A stretch of 61,933 bases of DNA from Sphaerimonospora mesophila NBRC 14179 = JCM 3151 (GTDB taxonomy: Bacteria; Actinomycetota; Actinomycetes; Streptosporangiales; Streptosporangiaceae): contig BCRI01000027.1 in the NCBI GenBank assembly GCA_001552515.1, positions 1 through 61,933 of the forward strand. Direction: 5' to 3'. This document shows, one piece after another, positions 26,084 through 34,644 of this stretch (the first letter of the stretch is position 1; each line of letters begins with the position of its first letter). The translations under genes were made by a program, and so were the position numbers. The notes under the pieces were generated by a model, which had not been told where the DNA came from, ran no database searches, and was given only the letters and a program-made list of their open reading frames with translations.

Positions 26084-26164
26084 ATGGCGAAACAGGTCAT
26101 CGGCGATCCACGGCACGAGCGGACCCGCGAGTTCCTGCGTCGCGTCCTCCACCCGGGAGACTGA
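26084..26164 (+). pseudogene. Remnant of a second amino-acid ABC ATPase C-terminus
   Basis: The frame reads QVIGDPRHERTREFLRRVL then HPGD and a stop, the typical last ~22 residues of GlnQ/HisP-type ATPases. The preceding importer ATPase ends differently ([11 protein letters not shown]). Nothing else of the gene remains, so this is a deletion scar of another transporter gene. Confidence 0.55.
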
Positions 26165-26269
26165 GCCACCGGCGCCGGGTGCCGGCCGATGCATGGAACA
26201 ATGCGTACGATCCGGACGACCCGGCAGGTGAGGTCGTGTCGATCAGGCAAGCCGTACGGGAGCGGTGAT

Positions 26270-26821
26270 GTGCAGGTGGGTGGCGGCCTGTCGGACCAGG
26301 TGCGGGCGGCGATAGCGGGCAACGTGCGGCACGCCCGCCGCACCCGCGGGATGAGCATCCGGGACCTCGCGGACCGGGCCGGGTGCAGCAAGGCGCTGAT
26401 GTCCCAGCTCGAACGCGGCCTGGCGAACCCGACGATCGAGGTGTTGTCGGGCATCGCCGAGGCCCTGGGGATGTCCTTCGCCGACATCACCCGCGCTCCC
26501 CTGTACGAGCCGCAGGTGATGCGGCGGGCCGATGCCGACATGACGGCCCGCACCCTGCTCAGCTCGGACGACCGCCGCCGCTTCGACGTCTACGAGTCGC
26601 TGCTGCCGCCCGAGCACATCCACGAGAGCGCACCGCACGGCCGGGGGTCGGAGGAGTTCGCCTACGTGCTGTCGGGTGCGGTGACGTTGGAGATCGCCAC
26701 GTGGACGGTCCGGCTGCGCTCCGGCGAGGCGGTCCGGTTCTCCGCCGAGGCGGAGCACAGCTATCGGACGGCGGCCCGGCCGAGCCGCCTGCTGACGCTG
26801 GTGTCGATGCCGACCGAGTGA
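26270..26821 (+). CDS. XRE-family regulator with cupin domain
   Basis: 183 aa from GTG 26270 behind GGGAG; the longer frame from 26189 adds residues without similarity to the family. The N-terminal HTH (residues about 10-65: NVRHARRTRGMSIRDLADRA, then GCSKALMSQLERGLANPTIE) is followed by a small C-terminal cupin (PEHIHESAPHGRGSEEFAYV, SGAVTLEIATWTVRLRSGEA). Such regulators bind a small ligand in the cupin and often control amino-acid or polyamine metabolism. It converges with the oligopeptide operon. Confidence 0.92.
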   Translation: MQVGGGLSDQVRAAIAGNVRHARRTRGMSIRDLADRAGCSKALMSQLERGLANPTIEVLSGIAEALGMSFADITRAPLYEPQVMRRADADMTARTLLSSDDRRRFDVYESLLPPEHIHESAPHGRGSEEFAYVLSGAVTLEIATWTVRLRSGEAVRFSAEAEHSYRTAARPSRLLTLVSMPTE

Positions 26822-26857
26822 CCCGTCACCGGCTGCTCACGACCCCGTCAGGCGCGT

Positions 26858-27991
26858 TCACCGGCCACCACGCAACACGATCATGCCGCGATAGCTGGGC
26901 GTGCCGTACCATGCGAGCCGGTCCAGGGTGGCGGCGGGCAGCGGCAGGTCCAAGGCGTCGACCCAGGTCTCCCCCAGGTCCGCGTCCGTCCACGGGTCGT
27001 TGACGTAGAAGACGTCCCCGTCCCCGCTCACACCGTGCACCGTGATCCAGTGCGGACAGCTCTCGGCGTGCATCCCGAACTGCTCGATCAGCACCAGCGC
27101 GACACCGCCGTCGTCGAGCGCCCCACGCAGCCGGTCGAGGTCGAAAGCGGCGGTCTCCACGTCGATGCCCCGTGCGGCCGTCTCGGCCCGGAAGCCCGCC
27201 TGGATGAAGGCGCGCAGATCGCGTTCCTCGTCGGTACGGCACAGCTCCAGCAGGATCGGCTCCTCGGTGGACAGCACGACCTCCGGCACCGCCCCCCGAT
27301 CGGCGGCGGCGAGCGCGAGCCCCAGCGGCTCGCAGCCCCCCACCGTCGTGGCCTCCCGCCACAGTCGCATCTCCTGTTCCCGGCCGGGCCGGTCCTGCAG
27401 TCCCAGCCCGCAGAGCCCCATCTGCAGCGCGACCGGCCCGCACGTGAAGTCGGTCGTCTGCCGCATGTACGGCACGGCCCGCCGAGGGCCGCCGTCCCGC
27501 CATCGCACCTGTCCGTGACCGGTGTCCTCGGGGCGCGCCGTCACCGGGCCCGCCCATGTCGGGGTCGTCAGCTCCCGATAACCGCGGGCGAGCGACCGCT
27601 CCCACGCGGACCCCGACGCCCTCCCGGACCCCGACGCCGCCTCGGACCCCGGCTCCGTCTCCCGCTCGGGGAACCAGCGCTTGACGGCGACCGCCCCCTC
27701 CCTCCAGGCACGCTCCTCCACCGCCGTCACCAGCGCGTCGGCCACCTGCCCATCGTGATCGTCGCGCGTCCACACGTCCACGATCTTCCGGTAGGCGGTC
27801 AACGGACGGTGCACCTCGAAGGCCGAGCCGACGAGGGTCCGGCCGGATCTGGCGGTGAGAAGGGTGCGGACCTGGACCCCACCGGCGAGCCGCCAGCGGC
27901 GCAGCAGGTCGGCTGGCAGGTCGGCTACCCCGTCGGCGACGGCACCGACGTCTCCGATCACAGGCAGCACATCGATGTGAAGTTCGGACAT
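26858..27991 (-). CDS. GNAT-like/C39-peptidase-like fusion protein
   Basis: 377 aa from ATG 27991, with AGAGG 10 nt upstream. Residues 1-110 resemble a GNAT domain (FEVHRPLTAYRKIVDVWTR, then ALVTAVEERAWREGAVAVKR). After a Gly/Ser/Glu linker, residues ~170-377 form a papain-like C39-type peptidase domain with probable catalytic C184 (DFTCGPVALQM), H314 (CPHWITVHG) and D332 (YVNDPW). There is no signal peptide, so it acts inside the cell. It is the last gene of an oligopeptide ABC importer operon, 31 bp after the ATPase, suggesting that it trims or modifies imported peptides. C39 relatives usually process leader peptides; that role here is only a possibility. Confidence 0.85.
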   Translation of the reverse strand: MSELHIDVLPVIGDVGAVADGVADLPADLLRRWRLAGGVQVRTLLTARSGRTLVGSAFEVHRPLTAYRKIVDVWTRDDHDGQVADALVTAVEERAWREGAVAVKRWFPERETEPGSEAASGSGRASGSAWERSLARGYRELTTPTWAGPVTARPEDTGHGQVRWRDGGPRRAVPYMRQTTDFTCGPVALQMGLCGLGLQDRPGREQEMRLWREATTVGGCEPLGLALAAADRGAVPEVVLSTEEPILLELCRTDEERDLRAFIQAGFRAETAARGIDVETAAFDLDRLRGALDDGGVALVLIEQFGMHAESCPHWITVHGVSGDGDVFYVNDPWTDADLGETWVDALDLPLPAATLDRLAWYGTPSYRGMIVLRGGR

Positions 27992-28022
27992 GACGGAAAA
28001 CCTCTTCTACGGGGGATCTTCA

Positions 28023-29837
28023 CTACTGCGGGATCGACGCGAGCAACCGCCGGGTGTACTCGTGTTCCGGCGCACCCAGCACGTCGTCGACCGGCCCCGA
28101 CTCGACGACACGACCGCCGCGCATCACATAGACGCGGTCGGCGATCTGCCGGGCCACGGCCAGATCATGGGTGATGAACAGCATGGTCAGCCCCAGCTCG
28201 CGGCGCAGGTCCGACAGGAGGTTCAGCACCTGGGCCTGTACGGACACGTCGAGCGCGGAGACGGACTCGTCGCACACCAGCAGCTCCGGGCGGGGGGCCA
28301 GGGCCCTGGCGATCGCCACCCGCTGGCGTTCGCCGCCCGACAGCGCCCGGGGCCTGCGCCGGGCGTACCCTTCCGGCAGCCCGACGAGTGTCAGCAGCCC
28401 GGCCACCTCCGACTTCGGGCGGCCCGCGGCGGCGAGGGCCTCCGCCAGGCAGGTGCCGACCGTCAGTCCGGGGTTGAGCGCCGAGTAGGGGTCCTGGAAC
28501 ACGATCTGGACCCGCCTCGCCAGAGCGGCGCCGCGCGCACCGGAGCCGGCGTGGAAGTCGACGTCTCCGGCGTCCGGCCGCTCCAGCCCGACGACACACC
28601 GCGCGAGCGTGGTCTTGCCCGAGCCCGACTCGCCCACCACGGCGACGGATTCACCGGCCGTCACCTCCAGGTCCACCCCGTCAAGGGCCGGTACGGCGGA
28701 GCCGTGGAACCGCTTGGTCAATCCCCTGACCGTGAGCAGCGGCGAAGCCGCCGCCTCCGCCGGGATGCCCGCCGCGGCGGGCTCGGCGGCGGACTCCCCG
28801 ACGTGCTCGATCGTCCGTACGACCTCTGAGCGCAGACAGGCCGTCCGACGGCCGCCGGTCGCCTCGGCCAGGGCCGGGTCCGCCGGGGCCACCTCGATCA
28901 GGGGCGGCTCAGCCGTACGGCAGGCCGGGATCGCGAACTCGCACCGCGCGGCGAAGGCGCACTCGGCGACCACGGACGACGGCGCGGGCACAGAACCCGG
29001 GATGGTCGGCAGCACGGCGAGCCGGTGGGTGAGCGGCGGGTCACAGGCCGCGAGGCGTGCGGTGTAGGGGTGCGCGGGGTCGCCCAGCACCTCGGCGGCC
29101 GTTCCCTCCTCGACCAGTCGGCCGGCGTACATGACCAGCACCCGGTCCGCCCTGCTCCGGGCCAGCCGCAGGTCATGGGTGATGAGGATCAGCCCCATGT
29201 CGCGGCCGCGCTGCAGGCCCGCGACCAGCTCCAGGACCTCGTGCTGGGTGGTGACGTCGAGCGCGGTGGTCGGTTCGTCCGCGATCAGCAGGTCGGGCCC
29301 GGCGGCGAGCGCCGCGGCGAGCGCCACCCGCTGCCGCATGCCGCCGGAAAGCTGGAACGGGTACTTTCCGGCCACATCGGCGGGCAGTCCGACCTCGCCC
29401 AACAGGCGCGTCACGTGCTCGCGGGTCCCGTGCCGGTCTCCCGCCCGGGCCGTACGGCCGCCCGGCCGTGGGATCCCCCAGGCGATCTGCTCGCCGCACC
29501 GGTGCACCGGGGAGAGCGAGGTGAACGGGTCCTGTAGCAGCAGCGCGATCCGAGAACCGCGAACGCGCTTCCACGAGGTCCCGGGGTCGGCCAGGTCGAC
29601 GACGAGGTCACCGGCGCCGCCTGCCAGCTCCAGCCGGCCGCTCGCCCGGACGCCGGGCGGCAGCAGGCCGAGCAGTGCCTTCACGGTCATCGACTTGCCG
29701 GAGCCGGACTCGCCGACGATGGCGACGGTCTCCCCGGGCGAGACGGCGAGGTCGAGGCCGGTGACGATGGGGCCGGCGTCCGAGACGACCCGCAGATCAC
29801 TGGCGACCAGCATGCCCGTGCGTGTGGGAGCCGTCAT
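28023..29837 (-). CDS. Oligopeptide/dipeptide ABC importer ATPase, fused DppD-DppF type
   Basis: 604 aa carrying two ABC domains. The first has Walker A GESGSGKS (near 38), signature LSGGMRQRVALAAALA and Walker B LLIADEPTTALD. The second has Walker A GESGSGKT, signature [17 protein letters not shown] and Walker B LLVCDESVSALD. Each domain is followed by the OppD/F-type extension with Cys motifs (CAFAARCEFAIPAC) that often binds an Fe-S cluster or structures the tail. In other bacteria these are two genes. Its ATG overlaps the stop of the permease. It energises peptide import. Confidence 0.95.
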   Translation of the reverse strand: MTAPTRTGMLVASDLRVVSDAGPIVTGLDLAVSPGETVAIVGESGSGKSMTVKALLGLLPPGVRASGRLELAGGAGDLVVDLADPGTSWKRVRGSRIALLLQDPFTSLSPVHRCGEQIAWGIPRPGGRTARAGDRHGTREHVTRLLGEVGLPADVAGKYPFQLSGGMRQRVALAAALAAGPDLLIADEPTTALDVTTQHEVLELVAGLQRGRDMGLILITHDLRLARSRADRVLVMYAGRLVEEGTAAEVLGDPAHPYTARLAACDPPLTHRLAVLPTIPGSVPAPSSVVAECAFAARCEFAIPACRTAEPPLIEVAPADPALAEATGGRRTACLRSEVVRTIEHVGESAAEPAAAGIPAEAAASPLLTVRGLTKRFHGSAVPALDGVDLEVTAGESVAVVGESGSGKTTLARCVVGLERPDAGDVDFHAGSGARGAALARRVQIVFQDPYSALNPGLTVGTCLAEALAAAGRPKSEVAGLLTLVGLPEGYARRRPRALSGGERQRVAIARALAPRPELLVCDESVSALDVSVQAQVLNLLSDLRRELGLTMLFITHDLAVARQIADRVYVMRGGRVVESGPVDDVLGAPEHEYTRRLLASIPQ

Positions 29838-30712
29838 GCCGCCACCGCCCGCCGGTCGAGCGTTTCGGAGAGCCAGTCGCCGAGCAGGTTGACCGCCGTG
29901 GCGGTCACAATGATCAGGATGCCCGGGATCACTGCGGCCAGGGGGTTGTCACCGAGCAGCTCCCGGCCGTCCGCGAGCTGACGCCCCCAGTCCGGTGCCC
30001 CCGGCGGCACGCCGAGCCCGAGGTAGGACAGAGACGAGAGCGCGACCAGCGCGAACGCGACGTTGAGCAGAAGGTTGGCGACCACGATCGGCACGATGTT
30101 GGGGGCGATGTGCCGGAACATGATCCGGGACGGCCGGATGCCGAGCACCCGCGCCGACTCGATGTACGGCCGCGGCATCTGCTCGATCACGGCGCCCCGC
30201 ACCAGCCGTACGTCCGACGGGGAGAACAGCACGATCAGCACCCCGACCGTGACCCAGTAGCCTCGGCCGACCATGCCGGCCACGACTATGGCCAGCAGCA
30301 CGGCCGGGAGCGCGAGCAGCAGATCGGCGTACCGGCCCGCCAGCATGTCGACGATCCCGCCGCGATATCCCGCCACCATGCCGAGCAGCACCCCGATCAC
30401 CATGGAGCCGACGGCCACCACGATCGGGCCGACGAGCGCCGAGCGCGCCCCGGCCAGCGAGAGCTGCAGGATGTCCCGGCCGAGCTGGTCGGTGCCGAAC
30501 GGGTGGCCCTCCACGCCGCCGCCGACCACGCCGAGGTAGATGTCCTGGTCCAGGGCGTGCGGGACCACGACCTCCCAGGCCGCCGCGCAGAATCCGACGA
30601 AGCCCAGCAGCACGACCGACACGATCATCACGACCGGCGTACGCCTCCGGGGCAGACGGGGGGCCGTCCGGCGGAAGGCCATTCGACGGAGGCTCATCCG
30701 AGGAGGGGTCAT
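29834..30712 (-). CDS. Oligopeptide ABC importer permease, DppC type
   Basis: 292 aa from ATG 30712, overlapping the stop of the DppB-type permease (ATGA); the much longer upstream frame is antisense noise. The N-terminus is basic with one membrane helix; later come HPFGTDQLGRDILQLSLAGA (the DppC hallmark), the EAA loop PYIESARVLGIRPSRIMFRH and four more helices. It forms a heterodimeric channel with the next permease. Confidence 0.93.
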   Translation of the reverse strand: MTPPRMSLRRMAFRRTAPRLPRRRTPVVMIVSVVLLGFVGFCAAAWEVVVPHALDQDIYLGVVGGGVEGHPFGTDQLGRDILQLSLAGARSALVGPIVVAVGSMVIGVLLGMVAGYRGGIVDMLAGRYADLLLALPAVLLAIVVAGMVGRGYWVTVGVLIVLFSPSDVRLVRGAVIEQMPRPYIESARVLGIRPSRIMFRHIAPNIVPIVVANLLLNVAFALVALSSLSYLGLGVPPGAPDWGRQLADGRELLGDNPLAAVIPGILIIVTATAVNLLGDWLSETLDRRAVAA

Positions 30713-31683
30713 CCGCGCACCGCCCTGGTCCGCACGGTCCTGGCCCGCACTCTGGGGTCGATCAGCAGGTACGACAGGTCGACGACGAGCGCGGTCACCG
30801 AGACCACGAACGCCACGACGAGGGTCAGCGCCTGCACCACGGGAACGTCCTTGAACAGCACGGACTCCTCCATCAGCGCCCCGAGACCGGGCAGGGCGAA
30901 GGTGACCTCGATGAGGACGGTGCCGCCGAACAGGTACGCCACCATGAGACCGAGGCTCGTCACGATCGGGATGGCCGCGTTGCGCAGCACGATGCGCAGC
31001 ACCGCGGACTCCGGCAGCCCCCTGCCGCGCGCGAACGTCACATAGTCCTGGTCCAGCTCCCGGACCACCGCCGCCCTGGTCAGCTTGACCACGAACGCGC
31101 CGAGGCCGAGCGCGAGCGCAACGGCCGGGAGGACGAGATGCCAGAGGCCGTCGAGGAAGCCGTCCCCGGTCCCGTAGATCGGGAACCACCCCAGGCCGAG
31201 CGCGAAGACGTACAACAGGAGCAGGCCGACCGCGAAGCCGGGCGCGCTGACGCCGACGACGGACACGCCGACCAGCAGCCGGTCGAGCGGGCGGCCGCGA
31301 CGTACCGCCGCGACGATGCCGACCGGGATGCCCACCAGCGCCGACAGCAGGAAGGCGAGTCCCGCGGTGGCCGCGGTGATCCCCGTACGGCTCAGCATCA
31401 GCGGGCCGACCGGGCCGCCGGTGCGGATGGAGGTGCCGAAGTCACCGGTGACCGCCTGCGACACCCACAGCCAATACTGGGTGAGGAACGGCTCGTCGAG
31501 GTGATAGCGGGCCCGGATCTCGGCCAGTGCCTCCGGTGTGACGTTGCGGGTGCCGAGCATGTTGCGCGCGACGTCACCCGGGGACAGGTACATGAGCGCG
31601 AAGACGAGCAGGGACAGCGCGAGCAGCAACAGCAGCGTGGCGCCCAGCCGCCGCAGGGCGAAGGCGAGAACCGGCCTGTTCAC
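30709..31683 (-). CDS. Oligopeptide ABC importer permease, DppB type
   Basis: 324 aa. Family features: FALRRLGATLLLLLALSLLV at the N-terminus, the conserved LSPGDVARNMLG and RYHLDEPFLTQYWLW segments, EAA-like loop VTFARGRGLPESAVLRIVLR, and about six helices. It starts 9 bp after the binding-protein stop, giving the order binding protein-DppB-DppC-ATPase-C39. Confidence 0.94.
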   Translation of the reverse strand: MNRPVLAFALRRLGATLLLLLALSLLVFALMYLSPGDVARNMLGTRNVTPEALAEIRARYHLDEPFLTQYWLWVSQAVTGDFGTSIRTGGPVGPLMLSRTGITAATAGLAFLLSALVGIPVGIVAAVRRGRPLDRLLVGVSVVGVSAPGFAVGLLLLYVFALGLGWFPIYGTGDGFLDGLWHLVLPAVALALGLGAFVVKLTRAAVVRELDQDYVTFARGRGLPESAVLRIVLRNAAIPIVTSLGLMVAYLFGGTVLIEVTFALPGLGALMEESVLFKDVPVVQALTLVVAFVVSVTALVVDLSYLLIDPRVRARTVRTRAVRG

Positions 31684-31692
31684 GGGGTCACG

Positions 31693-33399
31693 TCACTTGG
31701 CCGCGTACAGCAGGGCGGGCCAGTTCGCCAGCAGGGTGTAGGAGGTGAAGTCGCGCATCCCGACGGCATCGCCGAACGCGGTCGCGGCCTGCCCCCACCA
31801 CAGCGGGAGATAGGCCAGGTCGGCGGCCTGCGCGGTCTGCGCCTCGATGAGCAGTGCGGCCCGCTTCGCCGGATCCGACTCGGTCGACACCTTGCCCATC
31901 GCCGCCTTGACCTGGGCGTTGTCGTACTTTGCCGGGTTGCCCTCGCCGAGGAACCAGCTCGGGAGCTCGCCCGGGTCGCCGGCGGTGTTGAAGTACCACA
32001 TGAAGCTCAGCGGCGGGAACTCGTTCAGCTCGGCGAGCCACTGCTCGATCGGCAACTCCTTGATGTCGAGGGTGATTCCGATCTTCTTCAGGTCGGCGGC
32101 GAAGGCCAGCGCCGCCGTGCCGAGCTGCGGACCGGTGTTCGGGTAGGACAGGGCGGCGGTGAAGCCCCCGGGCACCGAGGACCGGGCCAGTTCCTGCTTC
32201 GCCTTCTCCAGGTCGTATTCATACTGCGGCACCGCGGCGAGCCGCCCGGTCGCCTCCTCCGGCGTCCACAGCCCGCCGAACTGCTCCGGTGTCGACAGCG
32301 CGGTGGCGACCTGGCCCCGGCCGCGCAGGATGTTCTTGACGATGGCGTCGCGGTTCACCGCGTGCGCGATCGCCCTGCGCACATGGACGTCGTCGAACGG
32401 CTTGGCGGTCAGGTTGAAGGTGAGCCCGGTGTAGGAGCGGTCGGGGGCGTAGACGACGCGTGTCGCGGCGGCCGATTCCCATTGGTGTGCCTGGGCCGGC
32501 GGCACGTTGAGCGACATGTCGGCCTTGCCTGCCCGCCAGGCGAGCAGCCGGGTGTTGTCGTCGGCGATGAACTCGAACCGGATCTTGGCGACCTTGGGCA
32601 GGCCGCCCCACCAGGTGTCCACCCGGGTGAACTCGACGTGCGAATCGGGGGCGAAGTCGGTCACCCGGTAGGGCCCGGACCCGATGATCGGCGACTGTGC
32701 CGTGCCGAGCCCGCCCTTCGACCGCTCCCAGGCGGCCTTGGGCGCGATCCACAGCGCGTCGGCGTTCGACGGCAGCCAGGCGAACGCCTCGTCCACGGTC
32801 TTGGTCGTCAGGGTGATCTCGTTGTCACCGGACTTGACCGCCTTGTCGAGGTCGGCCCAGTAGCTTGCCGTACTCGGCGAGACCTTCGCGTCCCGGGCCA
32901 TCTCGATCGAGTGGAGGACGTCGTCCGCGGTGACCGGGCTGCCGTCGTGGAACCTGGCGTCGCTCCTGAGCGTGTAGACGTAGGTCTTCGGGGACGTGCG
33001 CTCGAAGCTCTCGGCCAGGGCGGGCACGATCCTCCCGGAGGTGTCGACACCGACCAGGCCCTCCATGCAGATGCCGGCGACGTAGTAGTTCAGGATGCCG
33101 GACTCCTGGCCGGGATAGAGGTTCGACAGCGAACCTGGCAGCGACACCCGCAGGACGTCGATCTCCTTGCCGGTGTCCGTACCGACGTCGGCGCTCGACG
33201 TCCCCGCGGAGCCGGAGGAGCCCGATGACCTGTCCGGCCGGGTCGACGGCGCTGCGCCGCACGCCTCGAGCAGCGCGGAGACCGACAAGATCGTCACGCC
33301 CGTGGCCGCGGCCCGAAACAGGCCTCGGCGGCTGTATGCGCCCCGGTGATCGGGCCGGTGACCCCCGGACCCCTGTGCCGCTGCGTCCATCCCAGCCAT
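31693..33399 (-). CDS. Oligopeptide ABC importer substrate-binding lipoprotein
   Basis: 568 aa from ATG 33399 behind GGGGAGGG; the frame to 33489 lacks a ribosome site. The signal region has a twin arginine (YSRRGLFRAA, RR at 24-25), a hydrophobic stretch and lipobox LLEAC (C47), so it may be Tat-exported and lipidated. The mature part is an SBP_bac_5 fold (ESFERTSPKTYVYTLRSDAR, FHDGSPVTADDVLHSIEMAR, HVRRAIAHAVNRDAIVKNIL). It binds oligopeptides or similar ligands outside the cell. Confidence 0.93.
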   Translation of the reverse strand: MAGMDAAAQGSGGHRPDHRGAYSRRGLFRAAATGVTILSVSALLEACGAAPSTRPDRSSGSSGSAGTSSADVGTDTGKEIDVLRVSLPGSLSNLYPGQESGILNYYVAGICMEGLVGVDTSGRIVPALAESFERTSPKTYVYTLRSDARFHDGSPVTADDVLHSIEMARDAKVSPSTASYWADLDKAVKSGDNEITLTTKTVDEAFAWLPSNADALWIAPKAAWERSKGGLGTAQSPIIGSGPYRVTDFAPDSHVEFTRVDTWWGGLPKVAKIRFEFIADDNTRLLAWRAGKADMSLNVPPAQAHQWESAAATRVVYAPDRSYTGLTFNLTAKPFDDVHVRRAIAHAVNRDAIVKNILRGRGQVATALSTPEQFGGLWTPEEATGRLAAVPQYEYDLEKAKQELARSSVPGGFTAALSYPNTGPQLGTAALAFAADLKKIGITLDIKELPIEQWLAELNEFPPLSFMWYFNTAGDPGELPSWFLGEGNPAKYDNAQVKAAMGKVSTESDPAKRAALLIEAQTAQAADLAYLPLWWGQAATAFGDAVGMRDFTSYTLLANWPALLYAAK

Positions 33400-33718
33400 A
33401 CGTACACCCTCCCCACGATCTGGGCATGTCCAGTGGCATGCCCCATGTGGACAGGAACAGTAAACACCATGACTATCCGGATCTTCCATAATCGGACGGC
33501 CCCAAATGGTGGTTCTTGAAAGGGGGGCGCAATCATGTTTCGGGGCCCATAGATCACCGGTCCGTGATCATCGCGGTGTCCATCGACGCGCCCTGGTGCG
33601 GGGGGCGCGTCGGCGGCCTACTCCCGACGCACCCTCTTGAGCGGATCCACCGAGCATGGAGGCCACTCGGCGACCCACTCCCGCCCTTCAGCCGTGTCCG
33701 TCGAGTGCGGAGACCGCC
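33400..33718. other. Promoter region of the oligopeptide operon
   Basis: No gene is supported. It contains the inverted repeat GATCAC (33552-33557) / GTGATC (33564-33569) with a 6-nt spacer, about 155 bp upstream of the operon start. The part next to htpX has no clear terminator. Confidence 0.45.
33552..33569. promoter_or_regulatory. GATCAC-N6-GTGATC inverted repeat
   Basis: A perfect 6-bp dyad upstream of the oligopeptide importer operon, possibly an operator. No obvious cognate regulator gene adjoins it. Confidence 0.35.
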
Positions 33719-34561
33719 TCAGCGACGGTAGCCCGCCATCCGTTCGAGGCGGGCGACCCGCTCGGCCGTCGACGGATGGGTTGAGAACATCCGTCCGAGC
33801 CCGGCACCCCGGAACGGATTGGCGATCATCAAGTGACCGGCCGAGGCGAGTCGCGGGTTCTCCGGCAGCGGCAACTGACGGACACTCAGCTCGATCTTGC
33901 GCAGCGCGGAGGCGAGCGCGAGCGGGTCGCCGGTCAGCCGGGCGCCCGACTCGTCCGCGACGAACTCGCGGGACCGGGAGACGGCCATTTGGATCATGGT
34001 CGCGGCCACGGGACCGAGGATCATCACGAGCAGCGCGCCCAGGAAACCCGGCCCCTCGTCGTCGTCGGAGCCGAAGAAGACCCCGAGGTAGCCGAAGTAA
34101 GTGATCATCGTGGCCAGCGCGCCGGCGATCGACGAGATCAGGATGTCCCGGTTGTAGACGTGCGACAGCTCGTGTCCGATGACCCCCCTGAGCTCGCGCT
34201 CGTTCAGGATGCCGAGCATGCCGTGCGTGACGCACACCGCCGCGTTGCGCGGGTTGCGTCCGGTCGCGAACGCGTTGGGCTGCATCGTGGGAGACAGATA
34301 GAGCCTCGGCATCGGCTGGCGGGCGTCATAGGACAGTTCCCGGACGATCCGATAGAGCACCGGCTGCTCCACCTCGGAGACCGGTCGCGCCCGCATGGCG
34401 GAAAGCGCGATCCGGTCGGAGAAGAAGTAGGCGATGCCGTTGGTCGCGAGTGCGACCACCAGGGCGAACCGTATTCCTGTGCCACCCCCGAGCCAGGCCC
34501 CCACCGCCAGCATCAATGCGGACAAAACCCCCAGAAGGACCGCGGTGCGCAGACGCTGCAC
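33719..34561 (-). CDS. htpX: Membrane zinc metalloprotease HtpX
   Basis: 280 aa from GTG 34561 with GGAGGGG just upstream; an earlier ATG at 34627 has no such site. M48 family: two N-terminal helices, active-site HELSHVYNRD (HExxH), a third zinc ligand Glu in SREFVADESGARLTGDP, and two further hydrophobic segments between them. It degrades misfolded membrane proteins on the cytoplasmic side. It lies 83 bp after nuoN on the same strand, probably in the nuo transcript, where it may take part in quality control of complex I membrane subunits. Confidence 0.95.
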   Translation of the reverse strand: MQRLRTAVLLGVLSALMLAVGAWLGGGTGIRFALVVALATNGIAYFFSDRIALSAMRARPVSEVEQPVLYRIVRELSYDARQPMPRLYLSPTMQPNAFATGRNPRNAAVCVTHGMLGILNERELRGVIGHELSHVYNRDILISSIAGALATMITYFGYLGVFFGSDDDEGPGFLGALLVMILGPVAATMIQMAVSRSREFVADESGARLTGDPLALASALRKIELSVRQLPLPENPRLASAGHLMIANPFRGAGLGRMFSTHPSTAERVARLERMAGYRR

Positions 34562-34644
34562 GCCCCCTCCTTCCGACGTGGTGCGTTCCGCCCTATCAAC
34601 GTGCATGGCCTGGGCGAACGTTCCCACGGTGCGCGGAGACGCGC

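Noticed and set aside
31138-33228. 696-aa plus-strand frame opposite the oligopeptide importer genes
   Set aside because: Antisense shadow of the well-supported binding-protein and permease genes, rich in Arg, Gly, Gln and Val without motifs.
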